A stretch of DNA of 33,682 nucleotides, from positions 1 to 33,682 of the forward strand of contig JAILEL010000017.1 in the NCBI GenBank assembly GCA_024687845.1, written 5' to 3'. The DNA comes from Eubacterium sp. (GTDB lineage Bacteria > Bacillota_A > Clostridia > Lachnospirales > Lachnospiraceae). Shown one piece after another: positions 15,847-23,358 of the stretch. Each line of letters opens with the position of its first letter. Position 1 is the first letter of the stretch. The position numbers and the translations under genes were made by a program. Below the pieces are notes generated by a model. That model saw only the letters and a list, made by a program, of their open reading frames with translations. It had not been told where the DNA came from and made no database searches.

Positions 15847-18405
15847 ATGGACGACGATAAGATCTTCGACGAACCTCGTAGTGACGTTAAAGAGGTTGAT
15901 CTTAAAAAAACAATGGAGAATTCTTACATAGATTATGCTATGTCAGTTATTGCATCCAGAGCTTTGCCGGATGTTCGTGATGGACTTAAGCCTGTTCAGA
16001 GAAGAATTCTTTATTCTATGATAGAACTGAATAATGGTCCTGATAAGCCACATCGTAAATGTGCCCGTATCGTCGGTGATACAATGGGTAAATATCATCC
16101 ACATGGTGATAGTTCTATTTACGATGCCCTGGTTAAGCTGGCTCAGGAATGGAATACAAGATATCCTCTGGTAGATGGTCATGGAAACTTCGGTTCCATG
16201 GATGGTGACGGAGCTGCTGCTATGCGATACACAGAAGCACGTCTTACCAAGATTTCCATGGAAATGCTGGCTGATATCAATAAGGATACTGTTGATTTTA
16301 TTCCTAACTTTGATGAAACAGAGAAGGAACCTGTAGTTCTTCCTTCACGTTATCCTAACCTTCTGGTAAATGGTACATCTGGTATTGCAGTTGGTATGGC
16401 TACTAACATACCTCCTCACAATCTTCGTGAGGTTACTGCGGCTGCAGTTAAGATCATTGATAACAGGATTGAAGAAGACAGAGAAACTGATATCGATGAA
16501 CTGATGGAAATAGTAAAGGGCCCTGATTTTCCTACAGGTGCTGAGATTCTTGGAAGAAGAGGAATCGAAGAAGCTTACAGAACAGGACGTGGAAAGATAA
16601 GAGTCAGAGCTATTTCTGATATAGAGCCAATGGCTAAGGGTAAGCAGAGAATAGTTGTAACAGAGCTTCCTTATATGGTTAATAAAGCACTTCTGATTCA
16701 GAAGATTGCTGATCTTGTAAAGCAGAAGAAGGTTGATGGAATTACAGATCTTCGTGATGAGTCATCTCGTGAAGGTATGAGAATTGTTATCGAACTTCGT
16801 CATGATGTAAATGCAAATCTGCTTCTTAATAACCTTTACAAGCATACACAGCTTGAGGATACATTTGGCGTAAATATGCTTGCTCTCGTTGATAATCAGC
16901 CAAAGGTTCTCTCACTTCTTGATATGCTTAAATACTATATCCGCCATCAGGAGGATGTTGTTACAAGAAGAACTAAGTTTGAACTTAATGCTGCTGAGAA
17001 GAGAGCTCATATTGTTGAAGGTCTGCTTATTGCTATCGATAATATTGATGAAGTAATCAGAATTATCCGTGCAGCAGCAAATGTAAACGAAGCTAAGTTA
17101 AAATTAATTGAAAGATTTAATCTGACAGATGCTCAGGCACAGGCTATCGTTGATATGCGTCTTCGTGCACTGACAGGTCTGGAAAGAGATAAGTTGGAAG
17201 CAGAGTATAAAGAGCTTCAGGAAAGAATAGCTTATCTTAAGTCTATACTTGCTGATGAGAAAATGCTTCTTTCTGTTATCAAAGAGGAAATGCAGCTGAT
17301 AGCTGATAAATACGGTGATGACAGAAGAACAGTTATTGGTCAGGCTGTAGATGGATTTACAGATGAGGATCTTATAGATGATGAGCCGACAGTTCTTACA
17401 ATGACACATTTTGGTTATATTAAGAGAATGTCGGTGGATAATTTCCATGCACAGAACAGAGGCGGTAAGGGAATTAAGGGAATTCAGACTATTGAGGATG
17501 ATTTTATAGAAGATCTTCTGATGACAACTGCTCTGAATTATATCTTGTTCTTTACCAATAGAGGTCGTGTATTCAAACTTCGTACTTACCAGATTCCTGA
17601 AGCCGGAAGGACGGCAAGAGGAGTTGCAATGGTAAACCTTCTTCAGTTAGAAGGTGGAGAGCATGTATCTGCAGTTGTTCCAATCAGGGAATTTAAAGAA
17701 AATAAATATTTCATAATGGTTACCAAATCAGGTATGATTAAGAAGTCACCTCAGTATGATTATAAGAATATCAACAAGAAGGGAATCATTGGAATTAATC
17801 TTAAGGAAGATGATGAACTGATAGAGGTTAAGACAACTGATGATACAAGAGATATATTCATGGTAACAAAGTATGGTATGTGTATCAGATTCAGAGATAC
17901 AGATATCAGAAGTACTGGTCGAGTTTCTATGGGTGTTATAGGTATGAATCTTGATCAGGGTGATGAAATCATCGGAATGCAGATGAATACTCAGGGTGAG
18001 AAGCTTCTTATTGTTACTGAAAAGGGAATGGGTAAGAAGACTGATATTTCCGAATTCCATCTTCAGAGACGTGGTGGAAAAGGTCTTAAGTGCTATAAGA
18101 TTACAGAGAAGACAGGACATATAGTAGGTGTTAAGGCTGTAAATGATAACCATGAGATTATGATGATAACTACAGAAGGAATCATTATCCAGCTGAGATG
18201 TGAAGAAATATCAACCTACAGCAGAGTTACTTCTGGTGTTAAGCTTATTAATCTCAAGGCTGGCGAAAGCGTAGCTAAGATTGCAAAGGTACGTGATGAG
18301 GCTATGGCTTCAAATGAAGAATTAGCTGAGCTTACTGAAGGAGAACCACCAGCAGCAGAATCAGAAGAGACTGCAGAAGTTGATAATGTTGAAAGCGAAA
18401 AGTAA
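15847..18405 (+). CDS. gyrA: DNA gyrase subunit A
   Basis: DNA-cleaving subunit of gyrase. The start is placed at 15847 (MDDDKIFDEP, 852 residues) because AAGGAG at 15835-15840 sits 6 bases before it. An in-frame ATG at 15832 would put that site inside the gene. The catalytic tyrosine lies in AAMRYTEARLTKISMEML. The quinolone-determining segment HPHGDSSIYDALVKLAQ keeps Ser and Asp at the usual resistance positions. The C-terminal beta-pinwheel contains the GyrA box QRRGGKG, which separates gyrase from topoisomerase IV. The protein ends in an acidic tail rich in Glu and Ala. It is transcribed with gyrB (74-bp gap). Confidence 0.98.
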   Translation: MDDDKIFDEPRSDVKEVDLKKTMENSYIDYAMSVIASRALPDVRDGLKPVQRRILYSMIELNNGPDKPHRKCARIVGDTMGKYHPHGDSSIYDALVKLAQEWNTRYPLVDGHGNFGSMDGDGAAAMRYTEARLTKISMEMLADINKDTVDFIPNFDETEKEPVVLPSRYPNLLVNGTSGIAVGMATNIPPHNLREVTAAAVKIIDNRIEEDRETDIDELMEIVKGPDFPTGAEILGRRGIEEAYRTGRGKIRVRAISDIEPMAKGKQRIVVTELPYMVNKALLIQKIADLVKQKKVDGITDLRDESSREGMRIVIELRHDVNANLLLNNLYKHTQLEDTFGVNMLALVDNQPKVLSLLDMLKYYIRHQEDVVTRRTKFELNAAEKRAHIVEGLLIAIDNIDEVIRIIRAAANVNEAKLKLIERFNLTDAQAQAIVDMRLRALTGLERDKLEAEYKELQERIAYLKSILADEKMLLSVIKEEMQLIADKYGDDRRTVIGQAVDGFTDEDLIDDEPTVLTMTHFGYIKRMSVDNFHAQNRGGKGIKGIQTIEDDFIEDLLMTTALNYILFFTNRGRVFKLRTYQIPEAGRTARGVAMVNLLQLEGGEHVSAVVPIREFKENKYFIMVTKSGMIKKSPQYDYKNINKKGIIGINLKEDDELIEVKTTDDTRDIFMVTKYGMCIRFRDTDIRSTGRVSMGVIGMNLDQGDEIIGMQMNTQGEKLLIVTEKGMGKKTDISEFHLQRRGGKGLKCYKITEKTGHIVGVKAVNDNHEIMMITTEGIIIQLRCEEISTYSRVTSGVKLINLKAGESVAKIAKVRDEAMASNEELAELTEGEPPAAESEETAEVDNVESEK

Positions 18406-18449
18406 GTTATAAAGTAGGTAAATGATTTAAAATCAGAAAGAGGAACGCT

Positions 18450-18641
18450 ATGGAAGATTTTAGAGAGAATATAGAATTCTTCACATATACAGGTGCTATA
18501 GAAAATATTCTTATAGGTATAGCATACTGGCTTGCTGTAATTGTTGTTATTCTTTTCGTTTTCTATATAGCTGTAAAGATAAACAACTGGAGACTTTACA
18601 GAAAAAATGGAAAAGTTGAGAAGGAAGATTTTCTTGCCTGA
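18450..18641 (+). CDS. Small single-TM membrane protein
   Basis: 63 residues, family not recognised. There is one hydrophobic segment (about 19-43, IENILIGIAYWLAVIVVILF...) and a basic juxtamembrane patch KINNWRLYRKNGK, so the C-terminus probably faces the cytosol. AGAGGAA precedes the ATG. It lies 44 bp after gyrA and before the strong terminator at 18663, so it belongs to the gyrBA transcript. Confidence 0.65.
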   Translation: MEDFRENIEFFTYTGAIENILIGIAYWLAVIVVILFVFYIAVKINNWRLYRKNGKVEKEDFLA

Positions 18642-18662
18642 TAAATAAATAATTATAAAGTA

Positions 18663-18708
18663 AAAGAAGGGGACGTAATTTATCTGTTACGTCCCCTTCT
18701 TTAAAAAT
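18663..18708 (+). terminator. Terminator of the gyrBA transcript
   Basis: A perfect 16-bp stem, AAAGAAGGGGACGTAA/TTACGTCCCCTTCTTT, with an 8-base loop is followed by TAAAAATTTTT. The GC-rich core makes it strong on the plus strand. Confidence 0.9.
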
Positions 18709-18792
18709 TTTTATATAAGTATTTGACAAAAATTAGGCAAAATTGGTTAAATATATTCTTTTGTTTTAGATGGTGATACATTATTCTATTTT

Positions 18793-18833
18793 ATGATGTG
18801 GGTGTCAAAAGTACCTTTTGACACTTATGTCAT
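18793..18833. repeat. Palindromic repeat, short copy
   Basis: This 41-bp element equals the left 20 bases of the 186-344 repeat (ATGATGTGGGTGTCAAAAGT) joined to its right end (CCTTTTGACACTTATGTCAT). It looks like either the unit element or an internal-deletion derivative. The four mismatches between its arms are all of G-U type, so an RNA copy would pair along the whole arm. It lies between the gyrBA terminator and the MATE gene. Confidence 0.65.
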
Positions 18834-18838
18834 TTTAT

Positions 18839-18921
18839 TGTTACTATTCACAGGTATCATGAGATAAGTAACATTTTATTGAAAATTATAAAAGGAGTCA
18901 GCCATAGGGCTGTTATTTTTT
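18839..18921 (+). promoter_or_regulatory. Structured leader with terminator-like hairpin before the MATE gene
   Basis: A 7-bp stem TGTTACT (18839-18845)/AGTAACA (18867-18873) is followed by AAAAGGAG (18890-18897). Then comes CAGCC-ATAG-GGCTG (18899-18912) with TTATTTTTT, an intrinsic-terminator shape ending 10 bases before the ATG. No known riboswitch class was recognised. It may be an attenuator. Confidence 0.4.
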
Positions 18922-18930
18922 GGACACTCA

Positions 18931-20304
18931 ATGGAAAAGAATAAAACTACAGTAATTGATGAAAATACACCTCTTTTAGTATTGGCAGGTCCCATGTTTC
19001 TGGAACTTCTGCTGAATACCATGCTTAATAATGTTGATACAATAATGATAAGTCATTATGACGAATATGCTGTAGGCGCAGTAGGTAATGCAAATACCAT
19101 AATGTTTATGATGATCATACTCTTCAATATTATTGCTACGGCTACAAGTGTAGTTGTGGCTCAGTATCTTGGAGCTAAAATGTATGATCGCATGAATATG
19201 ATATATACTCTTGCAGTCGTAGTAAATCTTGTAGTAGGTATAATACTCAGCGCAGTTTTTTGTTTTGCAAATCCATTTATTATGGATTTTCTTCATGTAT
19301 CTCCGGAGATGAGGCCTCTTTCAATGATATATATTTATATCGTTGGTGGTGGTGGATTTTTAATGGCAGTATCAAATGTTATGCTTCAGATACTTCGCTG
19401 CAATGGATATACTAAGATAGGCATGCAGGTTACATTTTGTATCAATATTGTCAATATAATTGGAAATTATCTCTTCCTGTATGGACCATTAAAATATCTG
19501 AATATGGGAGTTGCAGGGGTAGCAATATCTACAGTTGTAGCAAGATTTCTTGCAGTAATAGCACTTATTATATTCTTTTATGCAACGAAAACAGGAAAGC
19601 TTTCACTTCGCTTATTAAATCCATTTCCATTTAAACTGCTTTCAAAGATGATAAAGATCGGACTTCCCTCTGCCGGTGAAAATCTTACATATAATCTGTA
19701 TCAGACTACCCTTCTTTCATTTGTTAATGCCATGGGAAATGATGCAGTAAATGCAAGGGCATACTGCAATACCCTTATATCCTTTGCAATGATATTTTCA
19801 AATGCTTCTGCTATGTCTACACAAATAATCACAGGTCATCTGGTGGGAGCTGATAAAAATGATGAAGCATACAAAAGAGTATTTAAGACACTAAGAACTT
19901 CAATGCCTATAACGATTGCTCTGGCAAGTATAAATGCACTTCTTTGTGGATTTACATTGCATATATTTACAGACAATACGAATATTATTGCCCTAGGTCA
20001 GATGATAATGATCGTAGATATATTTGTAGAGACAGGGCGGTGCCTTAATATGACTTTTGTAAGTAGCCTAAAGGCAGCAGGAGCATATATATTCCCTTTC
20101 ATAGCAGGTATTCTATGCAACTGGGGACTTGGGCTTACAACAGGTTATGTTGTTGGCGTTGCTTTAGGATTAGGAGTTGCGGGAATATTTATAGGAACTG
20201 CAACAGATGAATGTATTCGTGGACTCATAGTAATGTATTACTGGTACAAGAAAAAATGGCTCGGAAAATCAGTAATCGACAAAAATGATATACTAGTTGA
20301 GTAG
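18931..20304 (+). CDS. MATE-family multidrug/Na+ efflux transporter
   Basis: 457-residue polytopic membrane protein with about 12 hydrophobic segments in two similar halves, as in the MATE (NorM/DinF-like) family. The N-terminal half has PLLVLAGPMFLELLLNTMLNNVDTIM and the second half restarts at IGLPSAGENLTYNLYQTTLLSFVNAMGNDAVNARAYC. These proteins export cationic drugs or metabolites in exchange for Na+ or H+; the substrate cannot be told from sequence. The start is moderately sure: the only SD-like sequence, AAAAGGAG, lies 33 bases upstream, with an in-frame ATA 6 bases after it. The ATG itself has only GGA nearby. Confidence 0.9.
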   Translation: MEKNKTTVIDENTPLLVLAGPMFLELLLNTMLNNVDTIMISHYDEYAVGAVGNANTIMFMMIILFNIIATATSVVVAQYLGAKMYDRMNMIYTLAVVVNLVVGIILSAVFCFANPFIMDFLHVSPEMRPLSMIYIYIVGGGGFLMAVSNVMLQILRCNGYTKIGMQVTFCINIVNIIGNYLFLYGPLKYLNMGVAGVAISTVVARFLAVIALIIFFYATKTGKLSLRLLNPFPFKLLSKMIKIGLPSAGENLTYNLYQTTLLSFVNAMGNDAVNARAYCNTLISFAMIFSNASAMSTQIITGHLVGADKNDEAYKRVFKTLRTSMPITIALASINALLCGFTLHIFTDNTNIIALGQMIMIVDIFVETGRCLNMTFVSSLKAAGAYIFPFIAGILCNWGLGLTTGYVVGVALGLGVAGIFIGTATDECIRGLIVMYYWYKKKWLGKSVIDKNDILVE

Positions 20305-20351
20305 GGAGAAAGTTCGATATATATCTTAAAAGGTTAGTATGGGACTTTTAA

Positions 20352-20401
20352 GAAGGACAGAGAGAAGATTCTAAAATAGAATAAGTTCTCTGTCTTTTTT
20401 T
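20352..20401 (+). terminator. Terminator after the MATE gene
   Basis: GACAGAGA (20356-20363) pairs with TCTCTGTC (20387-20394), with additional AT pairing inside, followed directly by seven T. Confidence 0.85.
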
Positions 20402-20451
20402 GTTATGCATATAATGTTCATAATAAATTTATAGAAAGATATTCAGGATAA

Positions 20452-20618
20452 TGGTACAATAGGTAACGATTTATCAAAGATAAATCGTTGCTCCGAGCGA
20501 AGCGAGGATACGCTGTGCAAAGCACAGCCAAGACTTACGAAGTAAGGATTGCATATCTGCAAAGCAGATATGGTACAAATAGGTAACGATTTATCAAAGA
20601 TAAATCGTTGCTCCGAGC
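20452..20618 (+). repeat. Hairpin array with 47-bp direct repeat upstream of fumarate hydratase
   Basis: A 47/48-bp unit beginning TGGTACAA and ending GCTCCGAGC occurs at 20452-20498 and 20571-20618, differing by one inserted A. Perfect short hairpins follow one another: 20465-20489 (11-bp stem, AAA loop), 20512-20528 (GCTGTGC-AAA-GCACAGC), 20534-20546 (CTTAC-GAA-GTAAG), 20553-20571 (8-bp stem, AAA loop) and 20585-20609 (11-bp, AAA loop). A further imperfect one at 20492-20508 has a GAA loop and two G/A mismatches. The rest of the gap 20305-20668 holds only the MATE terminator and a plain AT-rich stretch. The ORF that crosses the array is not coding. Confidence 0.8.
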
Positions 20619-20668
20619 AATATTCTGAAATTTTTTATTTTAAAATAAATAGGATAGGTAATTGTTGT

Positions 20669-21511
20669 ATGAAAGATATTAGTGTTGAAAAAATAATTGA
20701 TTCTGTAGCTGAAATATGTATAGAGGCTAATCTTAATTTATCTGATGAGATGGTAAAATGTATAAGTAAAGCTAAGGAATCTGAGAAGGGTTCTCTTGCA
20801 AAGGAAATTCTTGGACAGCTTGAGGAAAATATGGAGATTGCAGAAGCAGATAAGATTCCAATATGTCAGGATACTGGAATGGCTGTTTTTTTTGTAGAAA
20901 TAGGTCAGGAAGTTCATATCACTGGTGGAAGTCTTACAGATGCAATCAATGAAGGAGTGAGAAGGGGATATACAGATGGATATCTTCGTAAATCAGTGGT
21001 AAATGATCCTATTATCAGAGAAAATACGAAGGATAATACACCTGCTATTATTCATTATGATATTGTTCCAGGTGACAGTCTTAAGATAACAGTTACTCCT
21101 AAGGGATTTGGAAGTGAAAATATGAGTAAGCTTGTTATGTTAAAGCCAGCTGATGGAATTGAGGGTGTTAAAAAGGTTGTAATCGAAGCAGCAAGAGACG
21201 CAGGACCAAACGCATGTCCTCCATTTGTTATTGGAGTTGGAATAGGTGGAGATTTCGAGCTTGTAGCCAAACTTGCTAAAAAAGCACTTACACGTGAGCC
21301 AGGTAGCCATAATGATATAGCATACGTAGCAGATCTGGAAAAAGAGTTGCTTGACACAATCAATGGTCTTGGAATAGGACCAGCAGGTCTTGGCGGAAGT
21401 ACAACAGCACTTGCAGTTAATATAGAAACATATCCAACACATATAGCTGGCCTTCCCGTTGCCGTAAATATGTGTTGTCACGTAGATAGACACAAGACAA
21501 TAATCATGTAA
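20669..21511 (+). CDS. Fumarate hydratase class I, alpha subunit (or L-tartrate dehydratase alpha)
   Basis: Fe-S hydro-lyase subunit that with its beta partner interconverts fumarate and malate. The start at 20669 (MKDISVEKII, 280 residues) is chosen because it aligns with the family; upstream codons run through the hairpin array. Candidate [4Fe-4S] ligands are C66 (PICQDTGM), C183 (NACPPFVIGVGIGG) and C269 or C270 (NMCCHVDRHK). GIGPAGLGGSTTALAV is the usual C-terminal motif. The tartrate dehydratase alternative cannot be excluded by sequence alone, but general metabolism in this group favours fumarase. The stop codon lies inside the left arm of a large palindrome. Confidence 0.9.
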   Translation: MKDISVEKIIDSVAEICIEANLNLSDEMVKCISKAKESEKGSLAKEILGQLEENMEIAEADKIPICQDTGMAVFFVEIGQEVHITGGSLTDAINEGVRRGYTDGYLRKSVVNDPIIRENTKDNTPAIIHYDIVPGDSLKITVTPKGFGSENMSKLVMLKPADGIEGVKKVVIEAARDAGPNACPPFVIGVGIGGDFELVAKLAKKALTREPGSHNDIAYVADLEKELLDTINGLGIGPAGLGGSTTALAVNIETYPTHIAGLPVAVNMCCHVDRHKTIIM

Positions 21512-21627
21512 TATTTATAAGAATCTGCGAAGCAGATTTCAAAACATGATATAGTTGCAAGCTTGCTTGCAATACTATAATCATGTTTTGAAATATATTC
21601 CGAAGGAATTCTTATAAATATTACATG
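21505..21627 (+). repeat. Four-way-junction palindrome between fumarate hydratase genes
   Basis: Perfect 20-base outer arms (21505-21524 and 21608-21627) enclose three abutting hairpins: 21523-21537 (ATCTGC-GAA-GCAGAT), 21536-21594 (15-bp perfect lower stem, then ATAGT/ACTAT and TTGCAAGC-TT-GCTTGCAA), and 21597-21609 (ATTCC-GAA-GGAAT). Almost no base is left unpaired. The left arm contains the stop codon of the alpha-subunit gene. It could form in RNA or as a cruciform. No T-run follows, so it is not a plain terminator. Confidence 0.85.
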
Positions 21628-21647
21628 AAGAATTATAAAGTGTCTAA

Positions 21648-21723
21648 GTCTGCGAATCCATCATCGATGGACAAAAGGCTTTTTAATCACGAAGTGATAA
21701 AAAGCCGACAGACCGCGAAGCGG
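21648..21723 (+). repeat. Second multi-hairpin element before the beta-subunit gene
   Basis: GTCTG (21648-21652) and CAGAC (21709-21713) enclose two hairpins: TCCATC-ATC-GATGGA (21657-21671), and a long stem 21677-21706 with one bulge and a GAA loop. Immediately after comes CCGC-GAA-GCGG (21713-21723). Together with the preceding palindrome it fills the 275-bp gap between alpha and beta genes. Confidence 0.7.
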
Positions 21724-21786
21724 GATGGTTCATCGATTGTGTTGTCACTAATTATATAAATGAAAAAATATATATGAGGAATAAAA

Positions 21787-22320
21787 ATGGAAAAACATTT
21801 AAAAATACCAATGACTGATGAGGAGATAAGAGAGCTTCGTGCCGGAGACATGCTTTATCTTTCAGGAATAATTTATACAGCACGTGATGCTGCTCATAAA
21901 AGAATGTATGATACCCTGCAGGAGGGTGGACAGCTTCCATATGATATAGAGGGGAGTTTTGTTTATTATCTGGGACCAACACCGGCAAGACCGGGGCAGG
22001 TTATAGGTTCGGCAGGACCAACAACTTCAAGTAGAATGGATAAATATACGCCACTTCTTCTAAGTAAAGGTCTTAAGGGAATGATTGGTAAAGGTAAGAG
22101 AAGTCCTGAAGTAATTGAAGCAATAAAAGAAAATGGTGCAGTATACTTAGCTGCAATAGGTGGTCTGGGAGCTCTTCTTTCAAAAAGAATCAAATCAGCA
22201 GAAGTAATAGCTTATGATGATCTTGGAACAGAAGCTATAAGAAAACTTACTGTAGAAGATCTTCCGGTAGTTGTTATCATAGATACAGAGGGCAATAATC
22301 AGTACGAATTAGCTCATTAA
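21787..22320 (+). CDS. Fumarate hydratase class I, beta subunit (or L-tartrate dehydratase beta)
   Basis: C-terminal-type subunit that completes the Fe-S hydratase active site. 177 residues with the family segments LRAGDMLYLSGIIYTARDAAHKRM, YYLGPTPARPGQVIGSAGPTTSSRMDKY and AIGGLGALLSKRI. TGAGGA precedes the ATG. The gene is complete and normally sized, despite lying 275 bp from its partner; two-subunit class I fumarases are usually encoded almost back to back. The gap is filled with hairpins, which suggests insertion into an ancestral operon or a processing/expression signal. Confidence 0.92.
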   Translation: MEKHLKIPMTDEEIRELRAGDMLYLSGIIYTARDAAHKRMYDTLQEGGQLPYDIEGSFVYYLGPTPARPGQVIGSAGPTTSSRMDKYTPLLLSKGLKGMIGKGKRSPEVIEAIKENGAVYLAAIGGLGALLSKRIKSAEVIAYDDLGTEAIRKLTVEDLPVVVIIDTEGNNQYELAH

Positions 22321-22412
22321 TGGTAAAAAAATATAAAAATATAAAAAAAATGAAACTATTCAGGTTATATAAAGGTTTTATATATAAGGAATGAAAAATA
22401 GGAGATATCAAA

Positions 22413-23228
22413 ATGGCTATTCAAATGAAGAGAAATGATAATGGAGATGGTTCTGATAATAATTCCCATAATACTTTGGACAGCTTAAATAAAAAGACTG
22501 AATATTCAGGTAGTTATGAAGTAGAAAATGGCTTAGATTCAAATGATCCGGAAAATAAATTCCGTGGCGGTCTTGGTGATGGAAAGGTGGATATCGATAA
22601 GGTAAATGATCTTCCGGCTTATACTGCTCCTCCTTTAGTAAATCCCGATAAAAAGCCTGTTGGAAGTGGTTCATCGGCAAGTTCGATTGTTTTTAAAGTA
22701 ATTGGAGTTATTCTGATTCTTGCTGTGATGTTTGGCTTATATAAAGGTGTTGGATATATGACAGGATCCAGTGGAAAGGATATAACTTCAGAGCTTTCAA
22801 AAAGTGAAGAGGATATTGCAAAGAATCTGAAGATAACCTTTGAGGATAATGAAAAAAGAGCTAATGGTATTCCTCAATATGCAAATGGAACAATTACAGT
22901 AAGGTCAGGCAAAGATCTTCATGTGGTATATCTTAATGGAAAACAGATAGGTGTAAATACAGATAGCAGAAAATATCGTTTCTATGGAATAGGTATAAAT
23001 GATCCTGAACAGACAGCAATGAAGAAAACCACATATGTTTATGATGACAGTATGGTTGTTTTGACAGATATGTTAGGTGGAAATTCTAAGACTTATTTCT
23101 ATTATAACAAGAAGAATAAGGACTGTCTGGCGCTTACTATAAGTGATAGTACTAACAGGGTAGTTAACATGACTTATTATACAGATTATAAAAAAATCAC
23201 GGCTACACTTTCAGCAATCGATGAGTAA
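22413..23228 (+). CDS. Bitopic envelope protein of unknown function
   Basis: 271 residues, family not recognised. Residues 1-88 are polar and low-complexity (Asn/Asp/Gly/Ser-rich), presumably disordered in the cytosol. One TM segment covers about 90-112 (SIVFKVIGVILILAVMFGLY). The remaining 155 residues should be outside the membrane and contain a beta-rich stretch (GTITVRSGKDLHVVYLNGKQIGV, YFYYNKKNKDCLALTISD). AGGAGAT precedes the ATG. It is the first of four consecutive genes for exported or membrane-anchored proteins. Confidence 0.75.
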   Translation: MAIQMKRNDNGDGSDNNSHNTLDSLNKKTEYSGSYEVENGLDSNDPENKFRGGLGDGKVDIDKVNDLPAYTAPPLVNPDKKPVGSGSSASSIVFKVIGVILILAVMFGLYKGVGYMTGSSGKDITSELSKSEEDIAKNLKITFEDNEKRANGIPQYANGTITVRSGKDLHVVYLNGKQIGVNTDSRKYRFYGIGINDPEQTAMKKTTYVYDDSMVVLTDMLGGNSKTYFYYNKKNKDCLALTISDSTNRVVNMTYYTDYKKITATLSAIDE

Positions 23229-23253
23229 GCGAAAAAGTCAAAAGGAGTTATTA

Positions 23254-23282
23254 TTGCGATAATTATATTATTATTGTATGCT
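23254..23282 (+). promoter_or_regulatory. Possible promoter upstream of the DUF4349 lipoprotein
   Basis: TTGCGA (23254-23259) and TATGCT (23277-23282) are 17 bases apart, 77 bp before the lipoprotein start. Several overlapping TATA-like hexamers make the exact -10 uncertain. Confidence 0.35.
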
Positions 23283-23358
23283 ATACTCTGTATAAGCTAA
23301 TATAATCGGAAAAAAGTGTTTATATGGAAAAAGTATTATTTGAAAGGGGACAAATAAT

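Noticed and set aside
16080..16150. Quinolone-resistance changes in GyrA
   Set aside because: The segment HPHGDSSIYDALV keeps the Ser and Asp of susceptible enzymes.
18839..18912. Known riboswitch ahead of the MATE gene
   Set aside because: No consensus of guanidine, preQ1, yybP-ykoY or c-di-GMP classes could be matched. Only a generic stem and a terminator-like hairpin are visible.
20452..20618. CRISPR array
   Set aside because: There are only two copies of the direct repeat, the spacer is itself made of hairpins, and no cas gene is present.
20549..20668. Forty-residue extension of the fumarate hydratase alpha subunit
   Set aside because: These codons run through the hairpin array and direct repeat, and they are not like the family N-terminus, which begins at 20669.
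21505..21627. tRNA or tmRNA because of the cloverleaf-like folding
   Set aside because: There is no T-loop or anticodon-like invariant bases, the arms are too long, and the outer stem includes a protein stop codon.
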